33,835 bases of DNA from Gammaproteobacteria bacterium (GTDB taxonomy: Bacteria; Pseudomonadota; Gammaproteobacteria; Chromatiales; Chromatiaceae), in contig JAHJDE010000096.1 in assembly GCA_018812525.1 (NCBI GenBank), positions 1 through 33,835 on the forward strand, given 5' to 3'. The notes below the pieces were generated by a model, which saw nothing but the letters and a program-made list of their open reading frames with translations, was not told the DNA's origin and made no database searches. This document shows positions 13,819-21,084 of this stretch, in pieces; the stretch's first letter is position 1; the number at the start of each line of letters is the position of its first letter. The position numbers and the translations under genes are program-made.

Positions 13819-15225
13819 TCAAGGCTGCTCCTGCCCCTTCAACCCGATCTTGAGGCCGTCGATGTAGGCGTTGGGCTTGGTCCCGTCATAGGTGATGCCG
13901 TCGATGAACTCGCTCTGGGGGGCGCGGAATCCCGTCTCCTTGGCGAAATCGGGGAACTCCGCTGCCTTCATCTTGCCCTCGGCGATCAGCTCCTCGGCGG
14001 CCTTGCGGTAGATGTCGGGCCGGTAGACCTGCTTGGCGATTTCCGCGTACCAGCTATCCGGCTTTGCCTCCGGGATCTGGCCCCAACGGCGCATCTGGGT
14101 CAGATACCAGACCGCGTCCGAGTAGTAGGGGTAGGTGGCGTTGTCGCGGAAAAAGACATTGAAGTCCGGCACGGCGCGCTTATCGCCCTTTTCGTACTCG
14201 AAGGTCCCGGTCATGGAGTTGGCGATGACCTTGGCATCCGCACCCACATAGTTGGGCTTGGCGAGGATCTTCACCGCCTCGGGCCGATTGCCGTTGCCGT
14301 TCTCGTCCAGCCACTTGGCGGCGCGCAACAGGGCCTTGACCACCCGCACCGTGGTGTTGGGGTTCTTCTCGACGAAGGACTTGGTCATGCCGAAGACCTT
14401 TTCCGGATTGCCCTTCCAGATCTCGTAGTCGGTGATGACCGGCACACCGATCCCCTTGAACACCGCCTGCTGGTTCCAGGGCTCGCCCACGCAGTAGCCA
14501 TTGATGGTCCCGGCCTCCAGGGTGGCGGGCATCTGGGGCGGCGGGGTGACCGACAGCAGGGCGTCCGCCGCGATGGTTCCGGTGATGTCGCCCTTCTTCG
14601 GCGCGTAGTAACCGGGGTGGATACCGCCCGCCGCCAGCCAGTAGCGCAACTCGTAGTTGTGGGTGGAGACGGGGAAGACCATGCCCATCTTGAAGGGCTT
14701 GCCCTCGGCCTTGAACTTGTCGATCACCGGCTTGAGATAGTCGGCCTTGATGGGGTGTTGTGGCTTGCCATCGGGCTGTTTGGGCACATGTGCCTTCATC
14801 TGCTCCCAGACGGCATTGGAGAGGGTGATGCCGTTGCCATTCAAGTCCATGGAGAAGGGGGTGACGATCTCGGCCTTGGTGCCAAAACCGATGGTCGCGG
14901 CCAGGGGCTGGCCGGCCAGCATGTGGGCGCCATCCAATTGTCCGTCGATGACCCCGTCCAGCAATACCTTCCAGTTGGCCTGGGCCTCCAGGGTCACGTA
15001 GAGGCCTTCATCCTCGAAGTAGCCCTTCTCGTAGGCGATGGCGAGGGGGGCCATGTCGGTCAACTTGATGAAGCCGAATTTCAGGTCTGCTTTCTCGGGC
15101 TCGCCCAGGGCGGCAAGGGCAGTGCCGCCGGTGAGGGTCAGGCCCGCGGCCAGGCCGGCGGCCCCCAGCACCCTGAGAATCCAGCCCCAGGGTCTCTTGT
15201 CGATCGCTCTCGTGATCAATTTCAT
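13819..15225 (-). CDS. nrtA: Nitrate ABC transporter, substrate-binding protein
   Basis: 468 aa, close to the usual NrtA length. It is a periplasmic or membrane-anchored receptor that captures nitrate/nitrite for NrtB/NrtD. The N-terminus has basic residues followed by a hydrophobic stretch ending [10 protein letters not shown] (about residues 29-38), a Sec-type signal peptide (KRPWGW does not match the twin-arginine consensus). The mature part has the family landmarks [23 protein letters not shown] and [16 protein letters not shown], plus [17 protein letters not shown]. It is the first gene of the operon, with AGAAGG eight bases before the ATG. Its leader holds a terminator and an ANTAR-type hairpin, so expression is expected to need both transcription activation and antitermination. 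Confidence 0.93.
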   Translation of the reverse strand: MKLITRAIDKRPWGWILRVLGAAGLAAGLTLTGGTALAALGEPEKADLKFGFIKLTDMAPLAIAYEKGYFEDEGLYVTLEAQANWKVLLDGVIDGQLDGAHMLAGQPLAATIGFGTKAEIVTPFSMDLNGNGITLSNAVWEQMKAHVPKQPDGKPQHPIKADYLKPVIDKFKAEGKPFKMGMVFPVSTHNYELRYWLAAGGIHPGYYAPKKGDITGTIAADALLSVTPPPQMPATLEAGTINGYCVGEPWNQQAVFKGIGVPVITDYEIWKGNPEKVFGMTKSFVEKNPNTTVRVVKALLRAAKWLDENGNGNRPEAVKILAKPNYVGADAKVIANSMTGTFEYEKGDKRAVPDFNVFFRDNATYPYYSDAVWYLTQMRRWGQIPEAKPDSWYAEIAKQVYRPDIYRKAAEELIAEGKMKAAEFPDFAKETGFRAPQSEFIDGITYDGTKPNAYIDGLKIGLKGQEQP

Positions 15226-15244
15226 TTTGATAACCTTCTCTTGT

Positions 15245-15313
15245 TAAAAATAAAAAAACGGCGTCGCGTTACACCCCTCCGGGGAACGGGGGAGAGGGAT
15301 GACGGACGCCGTT
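15245..15313 (-). terminator. Intrinsic terminator (attenuator) in the nrtA leader
   Basis: On the minus strand, AACGGCGTC (15313-15305) pairs perfectly over 9 bp with GACGCCGTT (15265-15257). The stem is followed at once by seven T, one A and five T. The loop is long (39 nt) and contains a small CCCC-GGA-GGGG hairpin. It stands 20-30 bp before the nrtA Shine-Dalgarno, so transcription entering from upstream would stop before the operon unless the stem is prevented from forming. Its 5' arm is shared with the ANTAR-type hairpin at 15303-15318. Confidence 0.8.
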
Positions 15314-15331
15314 GTCCGGATGACGCCATCC
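15303..15331 (-). promoter_or_regulatory. ANTAR-type antiterminator hairpin(s) in the nrtA leader
   Basis: The minus strand reads CGGAC-AACGGC-GTCCG (15318-15303): a 5-bp stem with a hexaloop having A at position 1 and G at position 4. This is the known signature of RNA bound by ANTAR-domain regulators such as NasR and NasT. It overlaps the terminator's 5' arm (15305-15313), so the two structures exclude each other, as the established mechanism requires. A second small hairpin, GGATG-GCGT-CATCC (15331-15318), abuts it where the partner hairpin P1 would lie, but its loop does not show the A1/G4 pattern, so P1 is uncertain. Confidence 0.7.
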
Positions 15332-15383
15332 GCTGCTTCTTCTCCACCGGCCTCGACTATCTGGTGCTGGTCAACTATCTGAT

Positions 15384-15454
15384 CGGCAAGTGCCTTTTTC
15401 GCGGCAGAGCCGCTCCTATCGTGGGAGCGGCTCTGCCACGAAACAGATGTTCAA
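15384..15454. repeat. 71-bp REP palindrome, copy A (nrtA leader)
   Basis: GGCAGAGCCGCTCC (15403-15416) is perfectly complementary to GGAGCGGCTCTGCC (15424-15437). The flanks CGGCAAGTGCC on the left and CAGATG-TCAA on the right are shared with copy B (16098-16168); the two copies agree at 66 of 71 positions. It resembles REP/REPIN elements, which are moved by RAYT transposases encoded elsewhere. Downstream of the predicted sigma-54 start it would be transcribed into the leader as a 14-bp hairpin. Confidence 0.85.
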
Positions 15455-15468
15455 CTTGATTATTGTTT

Positions 15469-15484
15469 AGCAAGTGTCATGCCA
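15469..15484 (-). promoter_or_regulatory. Sigma-54 (-24/-12) promoter of the nrt-nir-nas operon
   Basis: The minus strand reads TGGCATGACACTTGCT, against the RpoN consensus TGGCACG-N4-TTGCW: one mismatch, with the required 10-bp spacing between the GG and GC doublets. A start near 15458 is implied, which gives a leader of about 230 nt containing REP copy A, the ANTAR hairpin and the terminator. An NtrC-type site sits about 130 bp upstream of that start. Confidence 0.75.
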
Positions 15485-15580
15485 GACATGAGGTCCATTG
15501 GAAGGGCTGGAGGTTGCAGCGCCATCAAGGCAGATTCTGGGGAAGAGGGGCGCTATGGGAGGTCAATCCCCAGCAGGAAA

Positions 15581-15595
15581 GCACCGAACTGGTGC
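15581..15595. promoter_or_regulatory. NtrC-type enhancer site
   Basis: GCACC-GAACT-GGTGC is a perfect 5-N5-5 palindrome matching the NtrC consensus GCACY-N5-RGTGC. It is centred about 130 bp upstream of the inferred sigma-54 start, a usual enhancer distance, just after the 3' end of nasT. It indicates nitrogen-limitation control of the operon. A second tandem site was not found. Confidence 0.7.
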
Positions 15596-15603
15596 GACGG
15601 GAT

Positions 15604-16201
15604 TCACCCTGCCGTGCCCAACAGGTCCGCCGCTGCGATAATCTGCTCCGCCACCTCGGCCATGCGCAGGTTACGGTCCATGGCCGCCTTGCGCAGCAGT
15701 TGATAGACCTCGGGTTCCGACAGGTTGCGATGGGCCATGATGAGCCCCTTGGCCCGCTTGATCACCTTGCGTTCCTGCAATTGCGTTCGGGTCTTGTCCA
15801 GCTCACGGGAAAGATCCCTGAACTGCTCGAAACGGGCGATGGCGGCGTCCAGGATGGGCCGGACCCGCTTCGGCTGAACGCCACCCACCACATAGACGCT
15901 GACGCCGGCCAGCACCGCGCGCCGGATCGTCTCCCGGTCCCCATCCTGGCTGAACATGACCAGGGGGCAGGGCAGGGTAGACTGGACGAGACGCAGGTTT
16001 CCGAGGGTGTCGTGACCCGGGGCGTCCATGCCGATGATGACCGCATCGGGTTAATGATGGGATATCTGCGACAGGAGGTTATTCGTAGAGGCAATGGCGG
16101 CAAGTGCCCTTTTCGCGGCAAAGCCGCTCCTACCGTGGGAGCGGCTCTGCCGCGAAACAGATGATCAAATCCTCGACCAACATGATACGGAGTTTGGGCA
16201 T
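15604..16201 (-). pseudogene. nasT: nasT (ANTAR antiterminator) disrupted by a REP palindrome and a nonsense codon
   Basis: The gene starts MPKLRIMLVED (16201-16169), the beginning of a receiver domain. It then runs into REP copy B (16168-16098), where the frame meets a TAG. After the repeat the receiver resumes (AIASTNNLLSQISHH), hits a TAA at 16053-16051 where Gln or another residue is expected, and continues PDAVIIGMDAPG to the end. The C-terminal ANTAR domain (RKVIKRAKGLIMAHRNLSEPEVYQLLRKAAMDRNLRMAEVAEQII, quoted in part: KRAKGLIMAHRNLSEPEVYQ) is intact. About 20 receiver residues are missing at the insertion. NasT proteins bind leader hairpins like the one at 15303-15318 and prevent termination. 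An ANTAR-only protein could start inside, for example at the ATG at 16029. No nasS is adjacent. Confidence 0.85.
16098..16168. repeat. 71-bp REP palindrome, copy B (inside nasT)
   Basis: Same element as copy A, differing at five positions; one of these (GCAAAGCC for GCAGAGCC) breaks one pair in the stem. It interrupts nasT between the codons for MLVED and AIASTNN. Target-site duplication is not evident, and around 20 codons of nasT appear to have been replaced rather than simply split. Confidence 0.85.
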
Positions 16202-16294
16202 GGCATATTGCCTGTGGGAAAGAGAAGGCCTCTTCCCGGCAACTATCATTCCACTACATGGGGGCCAGCCCTTGGCCGATGGCCTTGCGGTGTA

Positions 16295-16481
16295 TTAAGG
16301 CGTCGAGCAAGAATAGCTTGGGCGATATTGCGCTCGGATTTAGGTCAGATTTGGTCGAACCGATTGAGCAAAACCGCAGGCGTAGCAGCGCTACGTAGAG
16401 GATTTTGCGATTGAGGTTCGGCCAAATGCGGCCTGAAGACGAGATGCAAGATGTTCAAGTTATTCTTGCTCGACGCCTAAC
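16295..16481. repeat. 187-bp foldback (MITE-like) element
   Basis: The whole segment is one long imperfect palindrome. AGGCGTCGAGCAAGAATA (16298-16315) is complementary to 16461-16478. Inner matching blocks continue (for example TTTGGTCGAACC against GGTTCGGCCAAA) up to an apex CGTAG-CAGCG-CTACG at 16381-16395. Its ends read TTAAGG...CCTAA. It has no coding content and sits between the 5' end of nasT and the 3' end of sprT. It would form a strong hairpin in RNA from either strand. Confidence 0.8.
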
Positions 16482-16992
16482 CCAGGTAACGCAAAGGCTG
16501 CCGGCAGCGACCGCAGAGGTACCTTTGGCCGCCTTGCTGGGTGCGGTTGTGCCGGGTGGTGCTGAGTTGGTGGCTACTGCATGCGCAGGCGTAGTTCCAA
16601 CGCGCTTGGCGATGGACCTGGATGCCTTGAAGATCGAAGTTGTGGCAGCGCTCGGCTTGGGGGATGCCGAAGAAGGCCATGACCGTGCGCCATTCCGGAC
16701 CGTGGGGTCTGACCCGGCCATGGCAGATATGGGTCACCAGGTGGGCGACCTCATGGGGGACAGTCCGTGCAATGAAGGCTTCGGGCTGGTAATGGGCGAT
16801 CTGGAGGTTGTAGCGGATACAGCAATGCCGTCCCCGGTACATTGCCTGTCCAGCGGACTGGCCGGTCAGGTCGAAGCGGATATCGACAGCTTCCGGGGGA
16901 TGCTTCCGGGCCGCCCGGAAGAGGGGCCCCGCCTGGGCGAGATGCTCTTCGGTCGCGGCCCGCAGCCGGTCGGTGAGCGGGAGGCGATTCAG
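16477..16992 (-). CDS. SprT-family zinc metalloprotease-like protein
   Basis: 171 aa if translation starts at the CTG at 16992, close to the 165 aa of E. coli SprT. The zinc motif HEVAHLVTH (HExxH) is clear, with the downstream family pattern RVRPHGPEWRTVMAFFG. A C-terminal zinc-ribbon has Cys/His pairs (YACAC..H, and YLCGRC). The family is related to the SPRTN/Wss1 proteases; SprT's exact bacterial role is not settled. No ATG, GTG or TTG is available near the expected start. The CTG overlaps the purD stop as CTGA, mimicking the common ATGA coupling, and is my choice. A start further upstream would lie inside purD out of frame. The stop codon TAG lies at the edge of the foldback element downstream. 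Confidence 0.8.
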   Translation of the reverse strand: MNRLPLTDRLRAATEEHLAQAGPLFRAARKHPPEAVDIRFDLTGQSAGQAMYRGRHCCIRYNLQIAHYQPEAFIARTVPHEVAHLVTHICHGRVRPHGPEWRTVMAFFGIPQAERCHNFDLQGIQVHRQARWNYACACSSHQLSTTRHNRTQQGGQRYLCGRCRQPLRYLG

Positions 16993-18278
16993 GAGGCCCG
17001 TTCCCGCTCGATGGCGCGGAAGCCGATATCTCTGCGATAAAAGGCGCCATCCCAGCGGACGCCTTCGGCCAGGGCATGGGCCCTGGTCTGGGCCTCGCCG
17101 ACGGTGGCACCCAGGGCAGTGGCGCAGAGGACCCGGCCGCCGTTGGTGAGGGTCTGGCCGTCCTTCTCCAGGGTGCCGGCATGGAACAGCTTGACCCCTT
17201 CCGGTTCCGCCGGTGGCAGGCCGGCGATCGGCAGGCCCTTGGTGTAACTCCCCGGATAACCCCCTGCGGCCATGACGATACCCAGGCCGGCGCGCTTGTC
17301 CCATTCTGCGGTTTCTCGGCCCAGCCTGCCCTCCAGGGCGGAGAGGCAGTGAGCAACCAGGTCAGATTTCATGCGCAGCATGATCGGCTGGGTCTCGGGA
17401 TCACCGAAGCGGCAGTTAAACTCGATGACCTTGGGTGAACCGTCGGCCATGATCATGAGTCCAGCGTAGAGGAATCCGGTGTAGGGCATGCCCTCCTGCG
17501 CCATGCCGCGAACGGTGGGGAAGATGACCTCGTCCATGATGCAGCGGTAGACCTCGTCGGTGACGACCGGCGCGGGAGAATAGGCGCCCATGCCGCCGGT
17601 GTTGGGGCCGGTGTCGCCATCGCCGGCGCGCTTGTGGTCCTGGCTGGTGGCCATGGGCAGGACATTCTTGCCGTCGGCCATGACGATAAAGCTGGCCTCC
17701 TCGCCGGCGAGGAATTCCTCGACCACCACGCGATGCCCCGCTTCGCCGAAGGCGTTACCTGCCAGCATGTCGCGCACCGCGGCCTCGGCCTGTTCGAGGG
17801 TTTCGGCGACGATGACCCCCTTCCCCGCCGCCAGGCCGTCGGCCTTGATTACGATGGGGGCGCCCTGTTGGCGAACGTAGGCCAGGGCCTGGCCGAGATC
17901 GGTGAAGTTGGCGTAAGCGGCGGTCGGGATCCTGTGGCGGGTGAGGAAGTCCTTGGTGAAGGCCTTGGAACCCTCCAGCCGGGCGGCCTTGGCGGTGGGG
18001 CCGAAGCACTTGAGGCGGGCCTCGGCGAAGGTATCGACGATACCGGCAACCAAGGGGGCCTCGGGGCCGACGATGGTCAGGTCGATGGCATTGTCGCGTG
18101 CAAAGGCGACCAGGCCATCGATGTCATCGCTGGGGATGGGGACGTTTTGGGTCTTCCTTTCCCGGGCGGTGCCGGCATTGCCCGGCGCCACATAGACCCG
18201 GGTGGTTAGGGGGGACTGGGCCACCTTCCAGGCCAGGGCATGTTCGCGTCCACCGGCGCCGATGATGAGGATTTTCAC
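16989..18278 (-). CDS. purD: Phosphoribosylamine-glycine ligase (GAR synthetase)
   Basis: 429 aa, standard PurD length. It catalyses the second step of purine synthesis (phosphoribosylamine + glycine + ATP to GAR). The N-terminal MKILIIGAGGREHALAWK nucleotide-fold signature, the ATP-grasp domain (VIKADGLAAGKGVIVA, about 138-153), the LAGEEASFIVMADG stretch and the EFNCRFGDPETQ metal/ATP motif (about 285-296) are all present. It starts with GTG at 18278, with AGGAG upstream, one base after the preceding lpxA-like stop codon. Its stop overlaps the likely CTG start of sprT. It belongs to the purH-lpxA-like-purD-sprT series. Confidence 0.97.
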   Translation of the reverse strand: MKILIIGAGGREHALAWKVAQSPLTTRVYVAPGNAGTARERKTQNVPIPSDDIDGLVAFARDNAIDLTIVGPEAPLVAGIVDTFAEARLKCFGPTAKAARLEGSKAFTKDFLTRHRIPTAAYANFTDLGQALAYVRQQGAPIVIKADGLAAGKGVIVAETLEQAEAAVRDMLAGNAFGEAGHRVVVEEFLAGEEASFIVMADGKNVLPMATSQDHKRAGDGDTGPNTGGMGAYSPAPVVTDEVYRCIMDEVIFPTVRGMAQEGMPYTGFLYAGLMIMADGSPKVIEFNCRFGDPETQPIMLRMKSDLVAHCLSALEGRLGRETAEWDKRAGLGIVMAAGGYPGSYTKGLPIAGLPPAEPEGVKLFHAGTLEKDGQTLTNGGRVLCATALGATVGEAQTRAHALAEGVRWDGAFYRRDIGFRAIERERAS

Positions 18279-18279
18279 T

Positions 18280-19065
18280 TTAGCGCTCCTTTCCTTTCGA
18301 GATCAGGCCCCGTTTGCTGGCCCTGAGGAATTCAATGATGTGGTGGATGTCCGCGCTGGGGGTCTGGTCGAGCAGTTGTTGCAGCTCCGAATCGCGTTTC
18401 TGGCCGGCGCTGTAGAGGATCCGGTAGGCCTCTTTGATGGCGGTTCTGCGTCCCTGGCCGAAGCCGTTGCGGCGCAGGCCGACCAGATTGAGGCCCGAGA
18501 AGCGGGCGCGGGAGCCGCTGGCCAGGGCGAAGGGGGGGATGTCCTGGGCAACGCCGCAGACCCCGCTGACCATGGCATAGGCGCCGATACGGCAGAACTG
18601 ATGCACCGCCACATGGCCGGAGAGAAAGATGTGGTGCTCCATTTCCACATGTCCGCCCAGGGTCGCGGCGTTGGCCAGGATGTTATGGTCGCCCACCCGA
18701 CAGTCATGGCCTACATGGGAGAAGGCCATGAAGTAATTGTTGTCGCCGATGACCGTCCCCTGCGCCTCTTTGATCCCATGGCTGATGTTGACCCCCTCCT
18801 TGAAGTGGTTGTTATCGCCGATGGTGAGGGGCTTGGCCCGGTCACGGGAGTAGCCCAGGTCCTGGGGCTCGCTGCCGATGGTGGCGCCGTGGCAGATTCG
18901 GTTGTTCCGGCCCATGCGGGTGGGGCCGTAGACGCGCGCGTTGCTGTCGATGACGCAGCCCTCGCCGATGACGGCGCCGGACTCGATGATGGAGTAGGGG
19001 CCGACCTTCACGCTGGGGTGAAGCGCGGCGCCCGCCTCGATGATGGCAGTGGGGTGGATGTTCAT
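18280..19065 (-). CDS. LpxA-like acyl-ACP-UDP-N-acetylglucosamine O-acyltransferase
   Basis: 261 aa from the ATG at 19065 ([18 protein letters not shown]), matching the usual LpxA N-terminus; a TTG at 19089 overlapping the purH stop is the alternative. The left-handed beta-helix hexapeptide repeats run through most of the chain. His120 ([10 protein letters not shown]) aligns with E. coli LpxA catalytic His125, and [11 protein letters not shown] plus [15 protein letters not shown] are conserved. The C-terminal helical part ends [10 protein letters not shown] as in LpxA. If a true LpxA, it adds the first 3-hydroxyacyl chain in lipid A synthesis. Its place between purH and purD rather than with lpxD-fabZ-lpxB suggests a paralogue or a relocated copy. 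Confidence 0.85.
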   Translation of the reverse strand: MNIHPTAIIEAGAALHPSVKVGPYSIIESGAVIGEGCVIDSNARVYGPTRMGRNNRICHGATIGSEPQDLGYSRDRAKPLTIGDNNHFKEGVNISHGIKEAQGTVIGDNNYFMAFSHVGHDCRVGDHNILANAATLGGHVEMEHHIFLSGHVAVHQFCRIGAYAMVSGVCGVAQDIPPFALASGSRARFSGLNLVGLRRNGFGQGRRTAIKEAYRILYSAGQKRDSELQQLLDQTPSADIHHIIEFLRASKRGLISKGKER

Positions 19066-19085
19066 CAAATCGGCAGGTACTTGAA

Positions 19086-20642
19086 TCAATGGCGGAAGTG
19101 GCGCATGCCGGTGAAGACCATGGCCATGCCGTGCTCGTTGGCGGCCTGGATGACCTCATCATCGCGCATGGAGCCGCCGGGTTGGATCACGGCAGCGATC
19201 CCCACGCTGGCGGCGCTGTCGATGCCGTCGCGGAAGGGGAAGAAGGCGTCTGAGGCCATCACCGAGCCCTTGACCTGGAGACCGGCCTGTTCCGCCTTGA
19301 TGGCGGCGATGCGGGCCGAATTGATGCGGCTCATCTGCCCCGCGCCGACGCCGATGGTCATGCCGCCCTTGCCGTACACAATCGCGTTGGATTTGACGAA
19401 CTTGGCCACCCGCCAGGTAAACAACAGATCGCGCATCTCTTCCTCGGTGGGGGCGCGTTCGGTTACCACCCTGGTATCGTTCAGCAGTTGCAGATCGGCA
19501 TCCTGCACCAGCAGCCCGCCGGTGACCCGTTTGAAGTCGAGGCGGGCCAGGCCCTCGCCGCCCCAGGCGCCGCACTCCAGCAGACGGACGTTTTTCTTGG
19601 CGGTGACGGCCTCTATGGCGCCCTGGGATATCTTGGGGGCGATGATGACCTCGACGAACTGGCGCTCGCAGATGGTCTGGGCCGTCTCGGCGTCCAGCTC
19701 CCGGTTGAAGGCGATGATGCCGCCAAAGGCCGATTCGGGATCGGTCTGATAGGCACGGCCGTAGGCTTCGAGCAGGTTGCCGCCCAGGGCGACGCCACAG
19801 GGGTTGGCGTGCTTGACGATGACGCAGGCCGGGCCTTCGTTGAACTGCTTGATGCATTCCAGGGCGGCATCGGTGTCGGCGATGTTGTTGTAGGAGAGTT
19901 CCTTGCCCTGAAGCTGGCGCGCAGTGGCGATACTGGCCTCTTTGATGCCATGTTCGACGAAGAAGGCCGCATTCTGATGCGGGTTCTCGCCGTAGCGCAT
20001 GGTCTGGGTCTGCCTGAACTGCATGTTGAAGGTGCGGGGGAAACGGGTCGTCTCCGGGCCCGTGCGCGCGCCGAGCCAGTTGGCGATGGCGCCGTCGTAA
20101 CGGGCGCTGTGCTCGAAGGTCTTCACCGCCAGATCGAAGCGGGTGGCGTCGCTGACAGAGCCGTCATTGGCCCTCATCTCCGCCAGGACGCGGCCGTAAT
20201 CGGCGGCATCGACCACCACGGTGACATCCCGATGGTTCTTGGCGGCGGCGCGCAGCAGGGTGGGACCGCCGATGTCGATGTTCTCGATGGCGTCCTCCAG
20301 GGTGCAGCCGGGCTTGGCCACGGTCTGCTCGAAGGGGTAGAGATTGACCACGATCAGATCGATAGGCCCAATCTCGTTGGTGGCCATGACTTGGTCGTCG
20401 ATCCCGCGCCGTCCCAGGATGCCGCCGTGGATCCTGGGGTGCAGGGTCTTGACGCGGCCGTCCATCATCTCGGGGAAGCCGGTGTATTCGGAGACCTCGA
20501 TGACCGGCACGTTATTCTCGGTCAGCAGCTTGGCGGTGCCGCCGGTGGAGAGAATTTCCACGCCGGCCTCCGCCAGGGCGCGGGCGAATTCAACAATGCC
20601 GCTCTTGTCGGAAACGCTGATCAGGGCTCGGGTGATGCTCAT
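19086..20642 (-). CDS. purH: Bifunctional AICAR formyltransferase / IMP cyclohydrolase
   Basis: 518 aa, standard length. It catalyses the last two steps to IMP. The N-terminal MGS-like IMP cyclohydrolase domain has [19 protein letters not shown] and GGTAKLL (about 35-41). The transformylase domain has [13 protein letters not shown] (about 216-228), the KHANPCG motif (about 277-283) and the end-stretch [20 protein letters not shown]. It is followed by the lpxA-like gene and purD and preceded by fis across a gap with hairpins. No PurR-type operator was recognised upstream. Confidence 0.97.
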   Translation of the reverse strand: MSITRALISVSDKSGIVEFARALAEAGVEILSTGGTAKLLTENNVPVIEVSEYTGFPEMMDGRVKTLHPRIHGGILGRRGIDDQVMATNEIGPIDLIVVNLYPFEQTVAKPGCTLEDAIENIDIGGPTLLRAAAKNHRDVTVVVDAADYGRVLAEMRANDGSVSDATRFDLAVKTFEHSARYDGAIANWLGARTGPETTRFPRTFNMQFRQTQTMRYGENPHQNAAFFVEHGIKEASIATARQLQGKELSYNNIADTDAALECIKQFNEGPACVIVKHANPCGVALGGNLLEAYGRAYQTDPESAFGGIIAFNRELDAETAQTICERQFVEVIIAPKISQGAIEAVTAKKNVRLLECGAWGGEGLARLDFKRVTGGLLVQDADLQLLNDTRVVTERAPTEEEMRDLLFTWRVAKFVKSNAIVYGKGGMTIGVGAGQMSRINSARIAAIKAEQAGLQVKGSVMASDAFFPFRDGIDSAASVGIAAVIQPGGSMRDDEVIQAANEHGMAMVFTGMRHFRH

Positions 20643-20699
20643 GGGTCCCCTCTGAATCTCTGTTGATGGGATGGATGGGCGCTATTCTTTCAGGGGACT

Positions 20700-20804
20700 T
20701 CTAAAAATTCCATCCCTTGAATTTTTAGAGACGGAAATCGAGAAGCGGCACAGGGAGGTGCCGATTGCGCACCTAAGGACGGAAAAGAGTGTTTTTCGAT
20801 TTCC
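20700..20804. repeat. Two-hairpin element between fis and purH
   Basis: TCTAAAAATTC (20700-20710) pairs perfectly with GAATTTTTAGA (20719-20729); the loop region holds A-TCCC-T. A second, longer foldback is GGAAATCGA (20733-20741) with TCGATTTCC (20796-20804), enclosing CGGCAC-AGGGAG-GTGCCG. The arrangement recalls the hairpin array at the right end of the window. It may end the dusB-fis transcript, although a clean T-tract is not seen on the minus strand. Confidence 0.6.
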
Positions 20805-20805
20805 T

Positions 20806-21084
20806 TCAGGTCATTCCGTGCCGGGCGAGTTTTTTTCGCAGGGTGCTGCGGCTGATGCCAAGCATGGCGGATGCCCGCGACTGGTTGCCGCTGGCCTGGC
20901 TCAGCACGGTCTCCAGCAGGGGCTTCTCCACTTCGTTGATCACCAGGTCATAGAGGCCGCTGGTGTCATGTCCGTCCAGTTGCGAGAAATAGTGATCAAG
21001 GGTCAGCTTGACGCATTCCCGCAGGGTTCTGTCCGGGCTCTGCTCCGGGACCCGTATGCTGGATATATCGTTGCGGACATTCAT
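20806..21084 (-). CDS. fis: Fis-family DNA-binding nucleoid protein
   Basis: 92 aa, typical Fis length. The C-terminal helix-turn-helix is clear: ETVLSQASGNQSRASAMLGI then SRSTLRKKLARHG (about residues 58-90), with the Asn/Arg/Lys residues expected for DNA contact. The N-terminal half holds the dimerisation helices (LRECVKLTLDHYFSQL). It overlaps dusB by four bases (ATGA), the dusB-fis arrangement conserved in gammaproteobacteria, which supports true Fis rather than an NtrC-type fragment. Confidence 0.93.
   Translation of the reverse strand: MNVRNDISSIRVPEQSPDRTLRECVKLTLDHYFSQLDGHDTSGLYDLVINEVEKPLLETVLSQASGNQSRASAMLGISRSTLRKKLARHGMT

Noticed and set aside
13591-15459. 622-codon plus-strand frame opposite nrtB/nrtA
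   Set aside because: Same shadow effect; it also runs through intergenic palindromes and the attenuator.
16258-16285. Plus-strand TGGCC-N-TTGC sequence as a sigma-54 promoter
   Set aside because: GG-GC spacing is 11 rather than 10 and it points away from nasT with no gene downstream on that strand.
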